64,000 bases of DNA, taken from positions 110,885,116 through 110,949,115 of the forward strand of contig JAUMIR010000005.1 in assembly GCA_030847615.1 (NCBI GenBank), written 5' to 3'. A program made the translations under genes and the position numbers. The DNA is from Gambelia wislizenii. Lineage: Eukaryota > Chordata > Lepidosauria > Squamata > Crotaphytidae. Positions 32,860-43,609 of the stretch are shown here, in pieces; position 1 is the first letter of the stretch, and every line of letters begins with the position of its first letter. The notes beneath the pieces were generated by a model that saw only the letters and a list, made by a program, of their open reading frames with translations, did no database searches and was not told the origin of the DNA.

Positions 32860-34749
32860 TTGTCCGACAAGACTCGTCATAGGAATTTCCTTGATTCTTA
32901 TTGGGAGGCGATACGTGCAGCGCAGAAGTCTTTCTCCTCTACACGTATTGCATCTGCAGAGTCCTGTCCAGCAGAACTGTTTAGGGTGGTGGGGGAGCTG
33001 ACGAAGATTCCACCTGTGCAGAACCCCTTACTTAACCCGACAACGGCCTGCTGTGATGCGTTTAACATCCACTTTGCAGATAAAATCTCTCGGATAAGAG
33101 CCGACTTAGATGCCAGTGTTATGACAGAATCTATAGACGAGGTGTCCAGCAACTCCGTTGATGAAATTTTATTGGATCAGCTTCAATCTGTGAGTACCGA
33201 TGACGTGGACAAACTCCTTGGTAGAGTGAGAAAGACGACCTGTCCCCTCGATCCCTGTCCATCTTGGCTGGCCACCCAAGGGGGAGATGCATCGAGAGTA
33301 CTCCTTAGGGATATTATCAATGCGTCCTTCAGGGAGGGGTTCGTTCCACCCTGTCTGAAGGAAGCGGCGGTTAAGCCGCTCCTGAAAAAGCCTTCCCTGG
33401 ACCCCTTGGACAGGAACAACTATAGACCAGTCTCCTTGCTGCCTTTTCTAAGGAAGGTGATTGAGAGGGCGGTCGCTTCCCAACTCCAAGCTGTCTTGGA
33501 TGAAACCGATTATCTAGATCCATTTCAAACTGGCTTTAGGACGGGATATGGAGTGGAGACTGCCATGGTTGCTCTGGCTGATGACCTCCGCTTGGGTATC
33601 GACAGGGGTAGTGTGACCCTGTTGGTGCTCTTGGACCTCTCAGCGGCCTTTGACACAATAGATCATTCCATCCTCCTGGATCGCCTGAGGGGGTTAGGAA
33701 TTGGAGGCACTGCTTTGCAGTGGTTCCGTTCCTTCCTCTCGGGCAGATCCCAGAGGGTGAGGGTCGGGGACAGCTGCTCTACCAGAATAGAGCTTAACTG
33801 TGGCGTTCCTCAGGGTGCCATCCTGTCCCCGATGCTATTTAACATCTATATGAAGCCGCTGGGAGAGATCATTCGGAGGCATGGAGTGCGTTGTCATCAG
33901 TATGCTGATGACACCCAGATATACTTCTCCATGTCTCGGTCATCAGCTTCGACTTCAGATGGCATCTCTCCTCTCAATGATTGTCTTAAAGCAGTAATGG
34001 ACTGGATGAGGAAAAACAAATTGAGACTGAATCCAGACAAAACGGAGGTACTAACAGTTACAGGCCCAAAACCAGGTCTGGGAATACAACTTCCAGGCCT
34101 GGATGGAACTACACTCTCCTCCAAAGACTGTGTTCGCAGTCTGGGGGTGCTCCTGGACCCGACGCTCCAGATGTCTAATCAGGTAAATGCGACGGTCAGG
34201 AGTGCCTGTTATCAACTTCGGCTGATACGCCAGCTGCTCCCTTTCCTGGAAACTAGGGACCTCGAAACTGTGGTACATGCACTGGTAACCTCCTGTCTGG
34301 ATTTCTGTAATGCGCTCTACATGGGGCTACCCTTGTGCTTAACTCGGAAACTTCAACTAGTTCAGAACATGGCAGCCAGGTTGATTTCTGGTGTTTCCAG
34401 AAGAGAGCATATAACACCTGTGCTAAAAGCTCTCCACTGGCTGCCTATTCGTTTCCGGGCACAGTACAAGGTGTTGGTTATAACCTTTAAAGCTCTGCAT
34501 GGTTTGGGTCCAACTTATCTCCGGGACCGCCTCCTTCCGTATGACCCTCCCCGCACACTTTGGTCCTCTGGGAGGAATCTGTTACAGCCTATGAAAACAA
34601 GGCTGTCGGTGACGTCCCAGAGGGCCTTCTCTGCTGCTGCTCCCAGATTATGGAATGGCCTGCCAGACGAGATCCATCTTATTAACACCTTAGACAGCTT
34701 TAAAAAAGGTGTCAAGACGGATCTTTTCCGGCAGGTCTTTCCTGAATAA
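32860..34749 (+). CDS. L2 reverse transcriptase, uninterrupted, endonuclease missing
   Basis: The frame is 629 codons. Its first codon is TTG at the junction, so this is not a real start and the ORF is N-terminally truncated. Blocks in order: FADKISRIRADLDASV (about 70-86); LLGRVRKTTCPLDPCPSWLA (about 115-135); NNYRPVSLLPFLRKVIERAV; motif A LDLSAAFDTIDHSILL (258-273); motif B CGVPQGAILSPMLFNIYMKPL; motif C YADDTQIY (348-355); MDWMRKNKLRLNPDKTEVL; and the C-terminal LVTSCLDFCNALYMGLPLCL...WNGLPDEIHL...FRQVFPE. All catalytic aspartates are present. Without the endonuclease and a 5' promoter it cannot move on its own, and expression is unlikely unless driven by the surrounding element. Confidence 0.93.
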   Translation: MSDKTRHRNFLDSYWEAIRAAQKSFSSTRIASAESCPAELFRVVGELTKIPPVQNPLLNPTTACCDAFNIHFADKISRIRADLDASVMTESIDEVSSNSVDEILLDQLQSVSTDDVDKLLGRVRKTTCPLDPCPSWLATQGGDASRVLLRDIINASFREGFVPPCLKEAAVKPLLKKPSLDPLDRNNYRPVSLLPFLRKVIERAVASQLQAVLDETDYLDPFQTGFRTGYGVETAMVALADDLRLGIDRGSVTLLVLLDLSAAFDTIDHSILLDRLRGLGIGGTALQWFRSFLSGRSQRVRVGDSCSTRIELNCGVPQGAILSPMLFNIYMKPLGEIIRRHGVRCHQYADDTQIYFSMSRSSASTSDGISPLNDCLKAVMDWMRKNKLRLNPDKTEVLTVTGPKPGLGIQLPGLDGTTLSSKDCVRSLGVLLDPTLQMSNQVNATVRSACYQLRLIRQLLPFLETRDLETVVHALVTSCLDFCNALYMGLPLCLTRKLQLVQNMAARLISGVSRREHITPVLKALHWLPIRFRAQYKVLVITFKALHGLGPTYLRDRLLPYDPPRTLWSSGRNLLQPMKTRLSVTSQRAFSAAAPRLWNGLPDEIHLINTLDSFKKGVKTDLFRQVFPE

Positions 34750-35018
34750 CTATCCCGGCCCAAGACTCGGCTGTCCTCCCTGAGCTGTAATCAGATTTTT
34801 TTTTTTTAAAAAAAAACAACTATTGTATGTTTTAATCTTTTTCTAATTTATATATTTTTAATTTACTGTATGTTTTTAATCTTTTATAGTTTAATATTAT
34901 TTTAAGGGGGGGTGGGCTAGGGTACTGGGACTATGGAGTTTTTATATTGTAAGCCGCCCCGATTGCGTTGCAGAGGGGTGGGATAGAAATAAAATTTTAT
35001 TATTTATTATTATTATAT
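32864..35018 (+). mobile_element. 5'-truncated L2 LINE inserted in YR copy A
   Basis: The YR sequence reads ...TTTGGAGTCTTGT (32863) and resumes with TTGTTAGGGAAAAGATT (35018 onward), as judged against copy B (GGAACATGTGGTCAGGGATAAGATT). The insert carries the L2 RT region and 3' UTR, and ends GTAAGCCGCCCCGATTG...GGGATAGAAATAAAATTTTATT(ATT)n. The only possible TSD is TTGT, and the 5' junction shows microhomology to L2 itself (TCTTGT). It is the youngest-looking L2 in the window, with no stop in 629 codons. Confidence 0.9.
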
Positions 35019-35039
35019 TGTTAGGGAAAAGATTAACAA

Positions 35040-35978
35040 GGAAGTTTTAGAAGGCAGAGTAATTGGCCCTTTCACTCACCCACCTGTACCCAATTTGCAG
35101 GTTTCCCCTCTAGGCATAGTTCCCAAGAAGGCCCCTGGGAAATTTAGGTTGATACACCACCTTTCTTACCCAAAGGGAGAGTCAGTCAATGACTATCCCT
35201 ACGGAGTTATGCATGGTTCGGTACACATCTTTTGATGCAGCGATACGGGAGGTAAGGAAGCATGGCCCAGGGGCTGAGTTGGCGAAATGTGACATTAAGT
35301 ACTCATTCTGCCTCCTTCCCATTCATCCCGTCAACTTTGAGTTGTTGGGTTTTCAATTCGACGGGCTCTTTTACATGAACCGTTCTTTACCCATGGGGTG
35401 CTCCATATCCTGCGATGCTTTTGAAGCTTTTAGCATGTTTTTGGAATGGGCCCTTAGAACTAGGGCAGGCATATCTGGAGTGGTTCACTATTTGCATGAT
35501 TTTTTACTGATAGGCCAGTGTGGTTCGGGCAATTGCGGACTATTGCTGCATCCGTTCGAACAGATGGCTAGGGAACTGGGGGTTCCCCTAGCATCTGAAA
35601 AGACTGAGGGTCCTTCACAGCAGCTGACCTTTTGGGGCATTGAGATTGACACCGTCGATCAGCAATGTCGTTTGTCATTCTAAAAATTTCAAGAATTAAG
35701 GGAGAGGGTTTGTCAGTTTATTTGCAGGCACAAGGCCACCCTTAGAGACTTCCAAGTTCTTATCAGGCACTTAAACTTTGCCCGCAAGGTGGTCACTCCT
35801 GGTAGGGCTTTCCTTCGCCATTTGTGCAATGCCATTAAAGGGATTCAGTGGCCTCAAAATATGGCCAGGGTTACCCGGGAGATACAGTCTGATTTGCAGG
35901 TTTGGCAAGAATTCTTGAATCAATTTAATGGCATCTCATTCTGGTGTGAAGAGAGGAGTATCAAGGACACTTTGACTG
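35040..35978 (+). pseudogene. YR retrotransposon RT and start of RNase H (copy A)
   Basis: The RT has VSPLGIVPKKAPGKFRLIHHLSYPKGESVNDY, then ELAKCDIKYSFCLLPIHPVNFELLGFQFDGLFYMNRSLPMGCSISC. The catalytic box is HYLHDFLLIG, so the first aspartate of YLDDFL is histidine. It continues with SEKTEGPSQQLTFWGIEIDT and a stop after SF (35683). Later text corresponds to RNase H up to CEERSIKDTLTA, where the copy is cut off. The catalytic change and stops make it inactive. Confidence 0.85.
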
Positions 35979-35984
35979 CCTGGA

Positions 35985-37192
35985 TAAGTTGTGTCCAGTC
36001 ATTCTTCATGGCTTCTTTTTTCTTGTTCATCAGCAGCTTTTTGTAGTCTCTTTTCTGCTGCAGCAGCATTGGTGCAGAATCTGGGATGTTATTAGATAGG
36101 TAACCCTGATAAATATCACTGAGGGCTTTTTTAGCATTAACACATTCCTTGTCAAACCATGGTTTGGAGTGGTGCTGTTGTTGTTTCCACTGATGTGTGC
36201 TACTTTGATGGATTAGATATTGGTGTAGAGCTTGGGTAAGTGTATTGTAATTTTCCAAGATTTCATCAGGAGACTCAGCTGATATCAGGGCATTCCTAAG
36301 ATGCTGAAGTTGGTCTGAAGCCAATACCTCACTTATTGTTTGGTTTAGTTGGGGGGTCCATTTAGCTCGGTGATAGGTCCTTCCTGCTGGTGTCACAGAG
36401 AGATGATAGTGCTCGCTGGTGTGTGTCTCCTGAGTGAAGTCGCTAAGATATAGCTGAATTGGAAAATGATCACTTTCAAATCTGGGCATAACTTCTATTT
36501 CCTTGGCATAGGGAAGAAGATCCCTAGAAATGATTATGTAATCAATGGCACTCATTCTGGAACCAGAGAGATAAGTGAATTCGGCTGGGCAGTCATTTTT
36601 CAGGGCACCATTTAGGATTTGAAGGTTCAGCCTGAATGCTGTTTGATCCAAAGTCCTGCAAAATTTGATTTCTTGTCCTTTGAGCATCGGATGAGGTGGG
36701 TTCCATCATCTTCAAAATCAGGAGGAGGGCATTTGTGCTGGGCATATAGGGTATGATTGTTGGGCCCAGTCTGGCATTCAAATCACCCCCCCCCCAAATT
36801 ACAAATGCATTTGGGTTCTGCAACATGAGATTAGCAGTGTATGATTCCAATTCAGCCCACAGGCCTCTGATTTGGGATTTCTTCTTCATTGGAGGCATTT
36901 ATTATCAGCAAAGTACAATGGTTAAATTGAATTAGCACTGCATGGCATATGTTTTAAAAGTGGAAAGAGGCCTTGTTATGGCATGTAGGGTGGTGGAAAC
37001 CAGGACGCCCAGGCTGCCTCTAGCTCTTCCATGCTTTTTCCCTGGTTCTGCCGGAATTGAGTGAAAGCCATTTAATAACAGATCCTTATTAGTCCATGTT
37101 TCCTGGATCAGTATAATGTCATATTGGGTGAGGAAGTCACTAGGACAAGGATCTCTGTGGGCCGTTGGCCACCCAGCGATGTTCCACGTCAT
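35985..37192 (-). pseudogene. LINE endonuclease domain, frameshifted at a poly-C/G tract
   Basis: Frames in order: 37192-36932 (MTWNIAGW, YDIILIQETWTNKDLL, GRARGSLGVLVS); 36898-36593 (VIWGGGDLNARLG); 36687-35985 (SAIDYIIISRDLLPYAKEI, RFESDHFPIQLYLSDF, then the linker). An (H)C10-type run at about 36787-36797 expands the GGDLNAR site and probably causes one frameshift. The metal-binding and catalytic blocks (N, E of ETW, D of GDLN, D/H of SDH) are still readable. The RT that should follow is gone. Confidence 0.8.
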
Positions 37193-38733
37193 AAGGGTAA
37201 CCTTGTGCTAGTCTGTTGGAAGTCAGGCAGTCGCATTGCAGGCCACAGACTGAATGGTAATTCATCTGATGGCAGTTGGTTATATGACTGGGTTGACTGT
37301 GGCTGTGTCCTCCTCTGTGGATGGAGGGGTAGTGAATCACATTCCTGTTCTTCCTGCCCTGCCTGTTCTGGAAGGGAAATTGGAAGAACCAATGCAGCAT
37401 GGGAAGCGAAATGAGGATCACAAGCAAGCAAGGATCCTATCTCTTTAGTGTGGGGGGCATTCTTTGGCTTAGGAGATGAGGTAGGTGGCAGTGAAGACTG
37501 TTTTTCCCTTGAGCTAGGTTTGCATAGGGATGTTTGAGTCCCCTGGGGTTTAATTGTAGATGGGGGTGCATCTGCAGTATATTGCATTTTTGAAGGGGTG
37601 TTGGCTACAACTCGGGATTTCAAGTCTTCCTTGATTGTAAGTAGAGAGTCATCACTTTCACTTTCATTGTCAGAGAAATCAGTGAAATGCACTGACAATT
37701 TTCTGTGAGGGGGGGGCTGATTTCAATGGGGCTTGATTGCTGTTCGATTGACTCAGGATGGTATCTCTCATCAGCTGTATTGTGGGAGTGTGTTCCCAAA
37801 TTTCTGTGAGTTTTTCATTCAGTTTAGTTACTTCTTGATTTATAGCCTGAGCTTCCTTTGAGGTGTGTTTAGGTTCTCCCTCTTGGAGTGCAGAATTATT
37901 GCTTCTTTGTGTTATTGTTGCTGTTTTCCCTGTGATGAGGTCACGGACTATCTCGTCCTTAAAAACTCTGTTAATTTCTATACAATGTGCATTCCAGAGG
38001 TAATTTCTTTTCTGTAACAGCCTGTTAGGAATATTTGCCTGGCTAAAGGTCAGAAAAATTCGCTTAGTAGCTCTTGAGCTGGGTAAAAAGTGGTAGTCTA
38101 GTAAATCAATTGTTCTGCTGTGCATGTTTAAAATTTGGGAAAGATATCCCACAACTGACTTCTGTCCGTTCCACAAATGGGCATTGTTATGTATTTGTAT
38201 CAGAAGCTGATTTTTCTGTAACACTCTGCAGTGATTAACTGCATCCTGTGACGTTGCAGGACACATTTCCTCCAAATCTGCTATATTTTAAACCCCCTGT
38301 GTACCATATGGGTTTTGCCTTTGAAGATCTTGTTGGGAAAGCTTATTTGTAATGTTGTTTAATCTTTGCAAAATAAGAACCAATGTCTCTATGGACAGTT
38401 TGCAGAAATCATTAAAGAGCTGAGCGCTGTTATTGTAGGGAATGCTGCCAAGCTCCGTGAGTTATCAACTTTGTTATCAACTTGCTCTGTCCCATAATTT
38501 ATATTTACACTTTGAGGAATTGAGGGGGCTGTTTTGTTTAGTTCAGGTGTCTGTGATGGCTTAGGGAGTATAGAAGGAGCTGTTGTTACAGATCTGTTAC
38601 TCACAGGCTGTGTTGTCTCTGCCGCTGGTAAGAGTGAGTCAATCCTCATCTGTTTTTCTGCTTTGAAGGATTCCTGATTGTCATTATTATTACAGGGGCT
38701 TGTCCGATTTCTTTTCTTGCCTTTGGATGGCAT
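37190..38733 (-). pseudogene. LINE ORF1 (structural protein), broken
   Basis: The start is at ATG 38733 with MPSKGKKRNRTSPCNNN, a basic N-terminus, then a Pro/Ser/Thr-rich segment. After frameshifts come 38275-37679 (DAVNHCRVLQKNQLLIQIHNNAHLWNGQKSVVGYLSQILNMH, RIFLTFSQANIPNRLLQKRNYLWN) and an acidic/serine-rich part 37698-37189 (FTDFSDNESESDDSLL). By position it is an ORF1 RNA-binding protein. The middle block, possibly an RRM-like fold, is an inference. No zinc knuckle is visible. Confidence 0.65.
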
Positions 38734-38800
38734 TTTTGAGGTATATGTAGGTGGTAATGCCAGATGTTAGTGGGAGGACAATTCAGAAGTTGTTAGTCCG

Positions 38801-38812
38801 TCGCCATCTTGC
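38801..38812 (-). promoter_or_regulatory. YY1-like motif at the 5' end of the LINE
   Basis: The minus strand reads GCAAGATGGCGA about 15 bases from the inferred 5' end and 70 bases upstream of ORF1. AAGATGGC is the YY1 core found in the same place in mammalian L1 leaders. Function is inferred by analogy only. Confidence 0.5.
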
Positions 38813-38829
38813 CCCTCCTCTCCTTGGTG

Positions 38830-39958
38830 GACATATAAAGATTTGATAAAATCTTAAGGGAGTATGAGTAGATTAAAAACGATAGAAGAACTAAAGGCAG
38901 ATGGTATGGCTTGCAATTGGTTCCAATATAAGCAATTAGCGGAGAGATATAAAATGGATAATAAACTTATAGGAATGGAACTTTAAAAGATGGAATTAGA
39001 TAAGATCTTGTTAGAACAAAAAGAAATAAAAAATTCTAAAGTATATAAAATCCTGCTGGAACTAGAGTTAGAATCAGAGTCTTTTAAAGAGTATATTATT
39101 AAATGTTCGCTGAATATTGGACATAATATTCAATTAGAAGATTGGGAAGATCTCTGGAAAAGAAATATTAAATTTATACCATGCATGGAACTAAGAGAGA
39201 ACTGTTACAAAATGATGCTACGCTGGTACATAACACCACAAAAGTTAGCAAAAATTTATAAAGAAACGGGAGCAAAATACTGGAAATGTGGGGAAGAGGT
39301 AGGGTCTTTCTATCATATGTGGTGGCCATGTGGGATCGTTAAAAAATTCTGGATAAATGTTTATAATTGAATGAAGAAAATATTAAAAATTGAATTCAGA
39401 TTTAAACCTGAGACCTTGCTCTTAAATTTAGTGGATAAAGAAGTCCTGAAAGAATTGAGAAAACTAATATTCCTTATGACCACTACAGCTAGAATTGTGT
39501 TAGCCAGATATTGGAAACAAAAAGAAATACCAAAGATAGAGGAATTGGTGTTAAAATTAGAGGAAATTGCGAGTATGGAAGACATTACTTCATGGCTCAA
39601 ATATAAAACAAAGAATAAATTTAGAAAAGATTGGGAGAAATGGATTGATTTTTTTTTAAACTAGATTGGAATGAGCATGTAGTAATGAGCACGCAGCTCA
39701 CGGAGTGACTTAACAGAAAAATGCAACAACAAATAAATTTGAAAAATTAAAAAATGAGACATATAAATTAAAGGAGATGAAAAATACATAGAGAATATAG
39801 GGGAAGGATATATATCGATGTCTGTTATATATAATGTATATGGGTTCAGATAGATATATAGGAACAATTATATATTAAACAAGAGTAGTAGCTTTAAGCC
39901 CTTGGGAGACAGATTACAGGAGTTTGAGAGAGATAAGTAAAAGTGGGAATTAATCCTG

Positions 39959-40003
<45 letters not shown>

Positions 40004-40266
40004 TGTGTAGAAACAAAGATATTTACTTAATGGAAGGAAAAGTTTTTTTTAAAAAAGAAGAAAAATTAGCAAGTTCAAGACCCAGAAGGGTAAGGAAGTA
40101 ATAAATACATTTGTGTTTTATTCTTATGGATAGTGTTGGGGTGTATGTTGTAGGGATGTTTTGTTTTGTTTTGTATTATATCGTATTGTTTTATGTATTA
40201 TGTACTGTATTGTGTGATATGGTAATATAATGTATGTGTTTCATTTATAAACATAATAATTAAAAA
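38830..40266 (+). pseudogene. L1 ORF2 C-terminus and 3' UTR, direct orientation
   Basis: The plus strand has LEQKEIKNSKVYKILLELELESESFKEYIIKCSLNIGH, WEDLWKRNIKF, CYKMMLRWYITPQKLAKIYKETGAKYWKCGEEVGSFYHMWWPC (the L1 C-terminal Cys/His block) and KKFWINVYN, a stop, then LARYWKQKEIPKIEELVLKLEEIASMEDITSWLKYK...WEKWIDFF. The 3' UTR contains a (TA)n run (39965-40002) and ends in TAATTAAAAAA immediately before the TSD. It is separated from the RT start at 30205 by other elements, and the RT core is missing. Confidence 0.9.
39965..40002. repeat. (TA)n microsatellite
   Basis: About 19 uninterrupted TA units in the L1 3' UTR are seen directly. Confidence 0.97.
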
Positions 40267-40277
40267 AATCCATCTGT

Positions 40278-42067
40278 GAAGAGTCTCCAGCCTTGGTAAC
40301 AAGGGGTGCAAACATCTCAAGTTCTGGAAGTGAAAGAGGGAGAGGAGGTGGTGGTAGTGCCTTAAGTAAGTTCTGGTTTCCCCTTCCCTTCCTGTCATGG
40401 CAAACACTGTAATATCAATCATCCTGGTGTCCTCTTCTCAGGAGCCAACAAATTTACTCCCCCAGACAGCTACACCAGACAGGGCGAATACAAATTCTCC
40501 TAGGAAAGCGGATATAGGGCTTGCAGCCAAAATTCCAATTGCCAAGATGGTTGAGCATATGCTTACTTCACCATGTCTGAATTCAGTGGGCTTTAAAAGA
40601 ATTTGACTTCTAATAGACCCTGACCAGAATTAATATAATTCCCTAAACAAACAAATGTTTACCCACTACAGTCTGCAATAGTGTTTTGCTATCAGAGAAA
40701 GCCTGAGTTAAGATGTCATTGCTAATTCTACAAAAGTGCCATGTTGGTGGTGGGGGTAACTCCAAACATTGATCAGTGCTGAGATGACCATAGTCACTGT
40801 TTTAGGATAACATATTTGAAACATATTAAATATTTTTAATGGTATGATTGAAGAAAACATTCAGCTATTTACTTACATTGTGCTTCCCTCCCCCTATTGT
40901 GACTATAGCTGCCCTGCATGGTGTCATAATGTAACCAACCCTTTTTGGTTACATTATGGTTACTAATTGATGTGTTTCTCTACACAAGATACCTGACAAG
41001 GTGGGATTATCCATGCAAAAGATCCAGAAAGGGGAAGGCAGCAGAAACAAAGGAGATTATCAGACATAGCAAATATGGCATGATAACAATGACAGGATAC
41101 TGCCAAAGGGCTCCCCTGTCACACAACATCATCCTCTTTATGTTCTGCTGCTGTGAAAAAGTCATTCTTCTTTATTAGTGGGCCGAAGCCACCAATTGAT
41201 ATCCCATGGCATCCCCCCCCCTTGGTATTGCTTATGTGCAAAACCATGTCCCATTTTCCTGGTATGATTACAGTGTCAATGGGTGGTCCCCACCAGAACA
41301 CTTCTGGGTGAGAATGGGAAAACTAGGTGTGGGATGCTCTTTTTATGAACCTCCCCATCTTGCTGGCAAGTTTTTAAGTGTATTTCAGTGCTTGTGTGTT
41401 TGTTTTGTTTGTTAATTTAGGTGTTTTTAGACTTTTATGCACACTCACATCTTGTGAGAAATTCCAAAGTCTTGCCTATGCAAAAATGTGGAAGTAATCA
41501 GTGCTAGTGGTCATGCTGCAATAATTCAGGGGTGTCTCTTTTTCATGATTGCATCAATGCATGATAAGAACTGTTGTTATGCCAGGATACTTACACTTTG
41601 AAATATAGTGGTACAAAAATGTTTTTAGATGCTCATCTGATAATTTCCAAAAAAGCAAAGGTGTCAGAGGCATCCATAGCAAGAAAATAAAAGAACAGTT
41701 TCACTAAACAGTTTTTTTTTTTAAGTGTGTATTTATGCATGGCATATTTAGGGAAATGTTTACATTCCTTGCTTTTGAAACTGCTGTTTTCATAAAAGAA
41801 GTGGAATGGAAAAAAAAAGTATTTCCTCTAGTTCGGTATTAAATATCTCAGGCCATTCCTCATTTGCAAACGATCCATCCTTTTATTTCTATGTCCCTAT
41901 TACATCTCCCAAGGGAGAACATGATGAGAAATTACCTGGATGTTTGACCTTCAGAATTCAAAATAAAGTCTGAGGAGGATGGATGGATGCATGGTAAAGT
42001 GGGTGTTTATTGTCCTCCAGACTTTCTAGCACCTTTTTCTACATAATGTTAAACCTCCATGAAGGTG
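40278..42067. other. Unassigned flank of the L1 insertion
   Basis: This is the right flank of the twin-primed L1. No gene or repeat was recognised. The frames at 40397-40606 and 41206-41415 show no family motifs. Confidence 0.45.
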
Positions 42068-42175
42068 AGGAAGTAGTTATAATAATAATAAAATAATAAT
42101 AATAATAAAATTTATTTATATCCCGCCCCTCTGCGAGCAATCGGGGTGGCTTACAACAATAAAATAGTACACATA
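42068..42175 (-). mobile_element. L2 3' tail, short
   Basis: Plus-strand text (AAT)n-AAAATTTATTTATATCCCGCCCCTCTGCGAGCAATCGGGGTGGCTTACAACA is the reverse complement of the L2 3' end seen at 7197-7270 and 34950-35010. The 5' part is missing. Confidence 0.85.
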
Positions 42176-43605
42176 TAAAATAATACACAGATAAAATAGT
42201 ACACATATCTAGATCCTAATTAATATTTGTGCAAAAATTGTTTGTTTGTTTTTTTTAAAAAAACATCTGTTCTACTTAATAACATTTGGACATCTGGGAA
42301 CAAAAATGAAAGTGCAAAATATTCAGTGGCTAAGAAATTTTTGTACAAGAGGAGAAGACTGAAGAAGAGACAGAAGCAATTCTGAGAGAAATATTTTATG
42401 CTTTGCTTACTACAATAAAGGTGAAAAGAAAAGAAAAAAAGTGGGAGGAGCTGTGAAGCAAGGTTAAGTTCTGATTACCCACCCCATTAACAGTGGCCAA
42501 GCCAAGAACTTTCTAAAAGCATATGGGGGAGGGTGAAGTACCAGAAAAGGCAATGATTTTGGGAGTCTCTGTTTTTTGTATCGGGATAGTGAAGTGAAGT
42601 GAAAACATGATGATAGGGAAAAATACAGCAGCCGACTGAGGAAGAAAATAGGAATGCCCAAATATCTGTATTTCTTAATAGTCACAATGCAAGAATTGTA
42701 GATGGACTTCAATGGATGAGCATTCTGAACAGACAAAATAGTTGAAAAGTGACAATTATATGCCCAAGATGTTGTTGCTGTTGTTGTTTTCACCAATTTT
42801 GGATAATAATGTGTCTGCAACATGTAGCAAATCTCCAAATATGTATGGTAGTGCCTCGAAAGGCAGCTATGTTTTGAATAGTGATCATGATGTAATAATC
42901 ATTTTGATAAGCCATGCACAAGGCACAATGATATTTTGGATCTCTGATTCAAAAATTGCATATCTTCTTGGGAGGATAAACAAAGTGAAAATGAGCCAAT
43001 ATTCAGAAATGCATATTGTAATATGAAGCAATAGGAAGATATATCCCAAGAAGAAGGAGACAACAGCTGGTTCATTACTAAATTCTGAGGGCCCATCTAC
43101 ACCAGGCATCTATACTCCCTGCTGGCAGCATATCCTGCTACTGGAGCTGGTCTATTCCGCCACTCCCCATTATCTTCAGAAAACAGACCAGAGTCCAAAC
43201 AGGATGCAGGCCTGTCACTGAAGCCATCACCACCACCGCGGCTGCCATTTTCTCTGCTCATGCAGAAGCCAGGCAGGAATCCCACAACCTGTGACTGCAG
43301 CCCCACTGCATGGGACCAGCCTCAGTCACATGTTGAGAGACCCCTGCCTGGCTTCTGTTCCCACACTTGCGCCACCCTCCCCGTGCCCTGTACATGCTGC
43401 ACACACACACACACCATGCCACACCTCCCCATGCTACTCACACCCCTTCTGCCTCCGCCATATTTAGAAAGGAGTGAAACTTCCACATGGTCCTGCACCC
43501 AGTGTGCTGATCAGCTGCCCAACAGAGCTTTGATTGGTTGGTCAGCCTAAGCAGCCAATCAGCAGCCAATCAACAAACTGGAAAAGGCAACATACCTAAC
43601 AGCAA
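42176..43605. other. Unassigned stretch
   Basis: No gene was seen. It turns GC-rich from about 43090 to 43560, with short CACACA at about 43400. No CpG-island gene start could be recognised. Confidence 0.4.
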
Positions 43606-43609
43606 TATA

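Larger units (their letters stand above)
30206..35980 (+). mobile_element. Tyrosine-recombinase retrotransposon copy A (Ngaro-like), interrupted and 3'-deleted
   Basis: The plus-strand order is a leader with a TATA box (30206-31336), gag (31337-32803), an inserted L2 (32864-35018), RT (35040-35690) and the start of RNase H (to about 35978). Recombinase and hydrolase are absent. The next sequence is an unrelated minus-strand LINE. Gag and RT align along their whole lengths by eye with copy B at 57881-64000. YR retrotransposons integrate by a tyrosine recombinase and make no TSD, and I found none. Confidence 0.85.
35980..38822 (-). mobile_element. LINE with ORF1 and endonuclease, RT and 3' end deleted (I/Vingi-like?)
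   Basis: The minus-strand 5' end lies near 38822 (GAGGGGCAAGATGGCGACGG), then ORF1 (38733-37190), then the endonuclease (37192-35985). It stops at the linker before RT (KEAMKNDWTQLIQ). LINEs normally lose the 5' end, so absence of the 3' end implies a later deletion. The clade is uncertain. The endonuclease (MTWNIAGW, ETWTNKDLL, RARGSLGVLVS, SAIDYIIISRDLLP, SDHFPIQLYL) resembles the I-group, for which Vingi elements are known in lizards. Confidence 0.75.
27159..40266 (+). mobile_element. Twin-primed (5'-inverted) L1 insertion, later filled by other elements
   Basis: The 11-bp string AATCCATCTGT occurs at 27148-27158 and at 40267-40277, the latter directly after an A-rich end (TAATTAAAAAA). 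Between them the L1 5' half is inverted (27159-29520, minus strand: ORF1, ORF2 endonuclease up to NKTGRWL). The L1 3' half is direct (29820-30205 and 38830-40266). The inverted part stops at almost the same ORF2 position where the direct part begins, as the twin-priming model predicts. The interior also holds a YR retrotransposon, an L2 and another LINE. Confidence 0.75.

Noticed and set aside
32860..32890. Initiation codon for the 629-codon L2 frame
   Set aside because: The first codon is TTG at the insertion junction. The ORF is 5'-truncated and family alignment shows missing N-terminal domains.
43090..43560. CpG-island promoter of a host gene
   Set aside because: It is GC-rich but poor in CpG by eye, no first exon follows, and the next recognisable sequence is the Penelope insertion.
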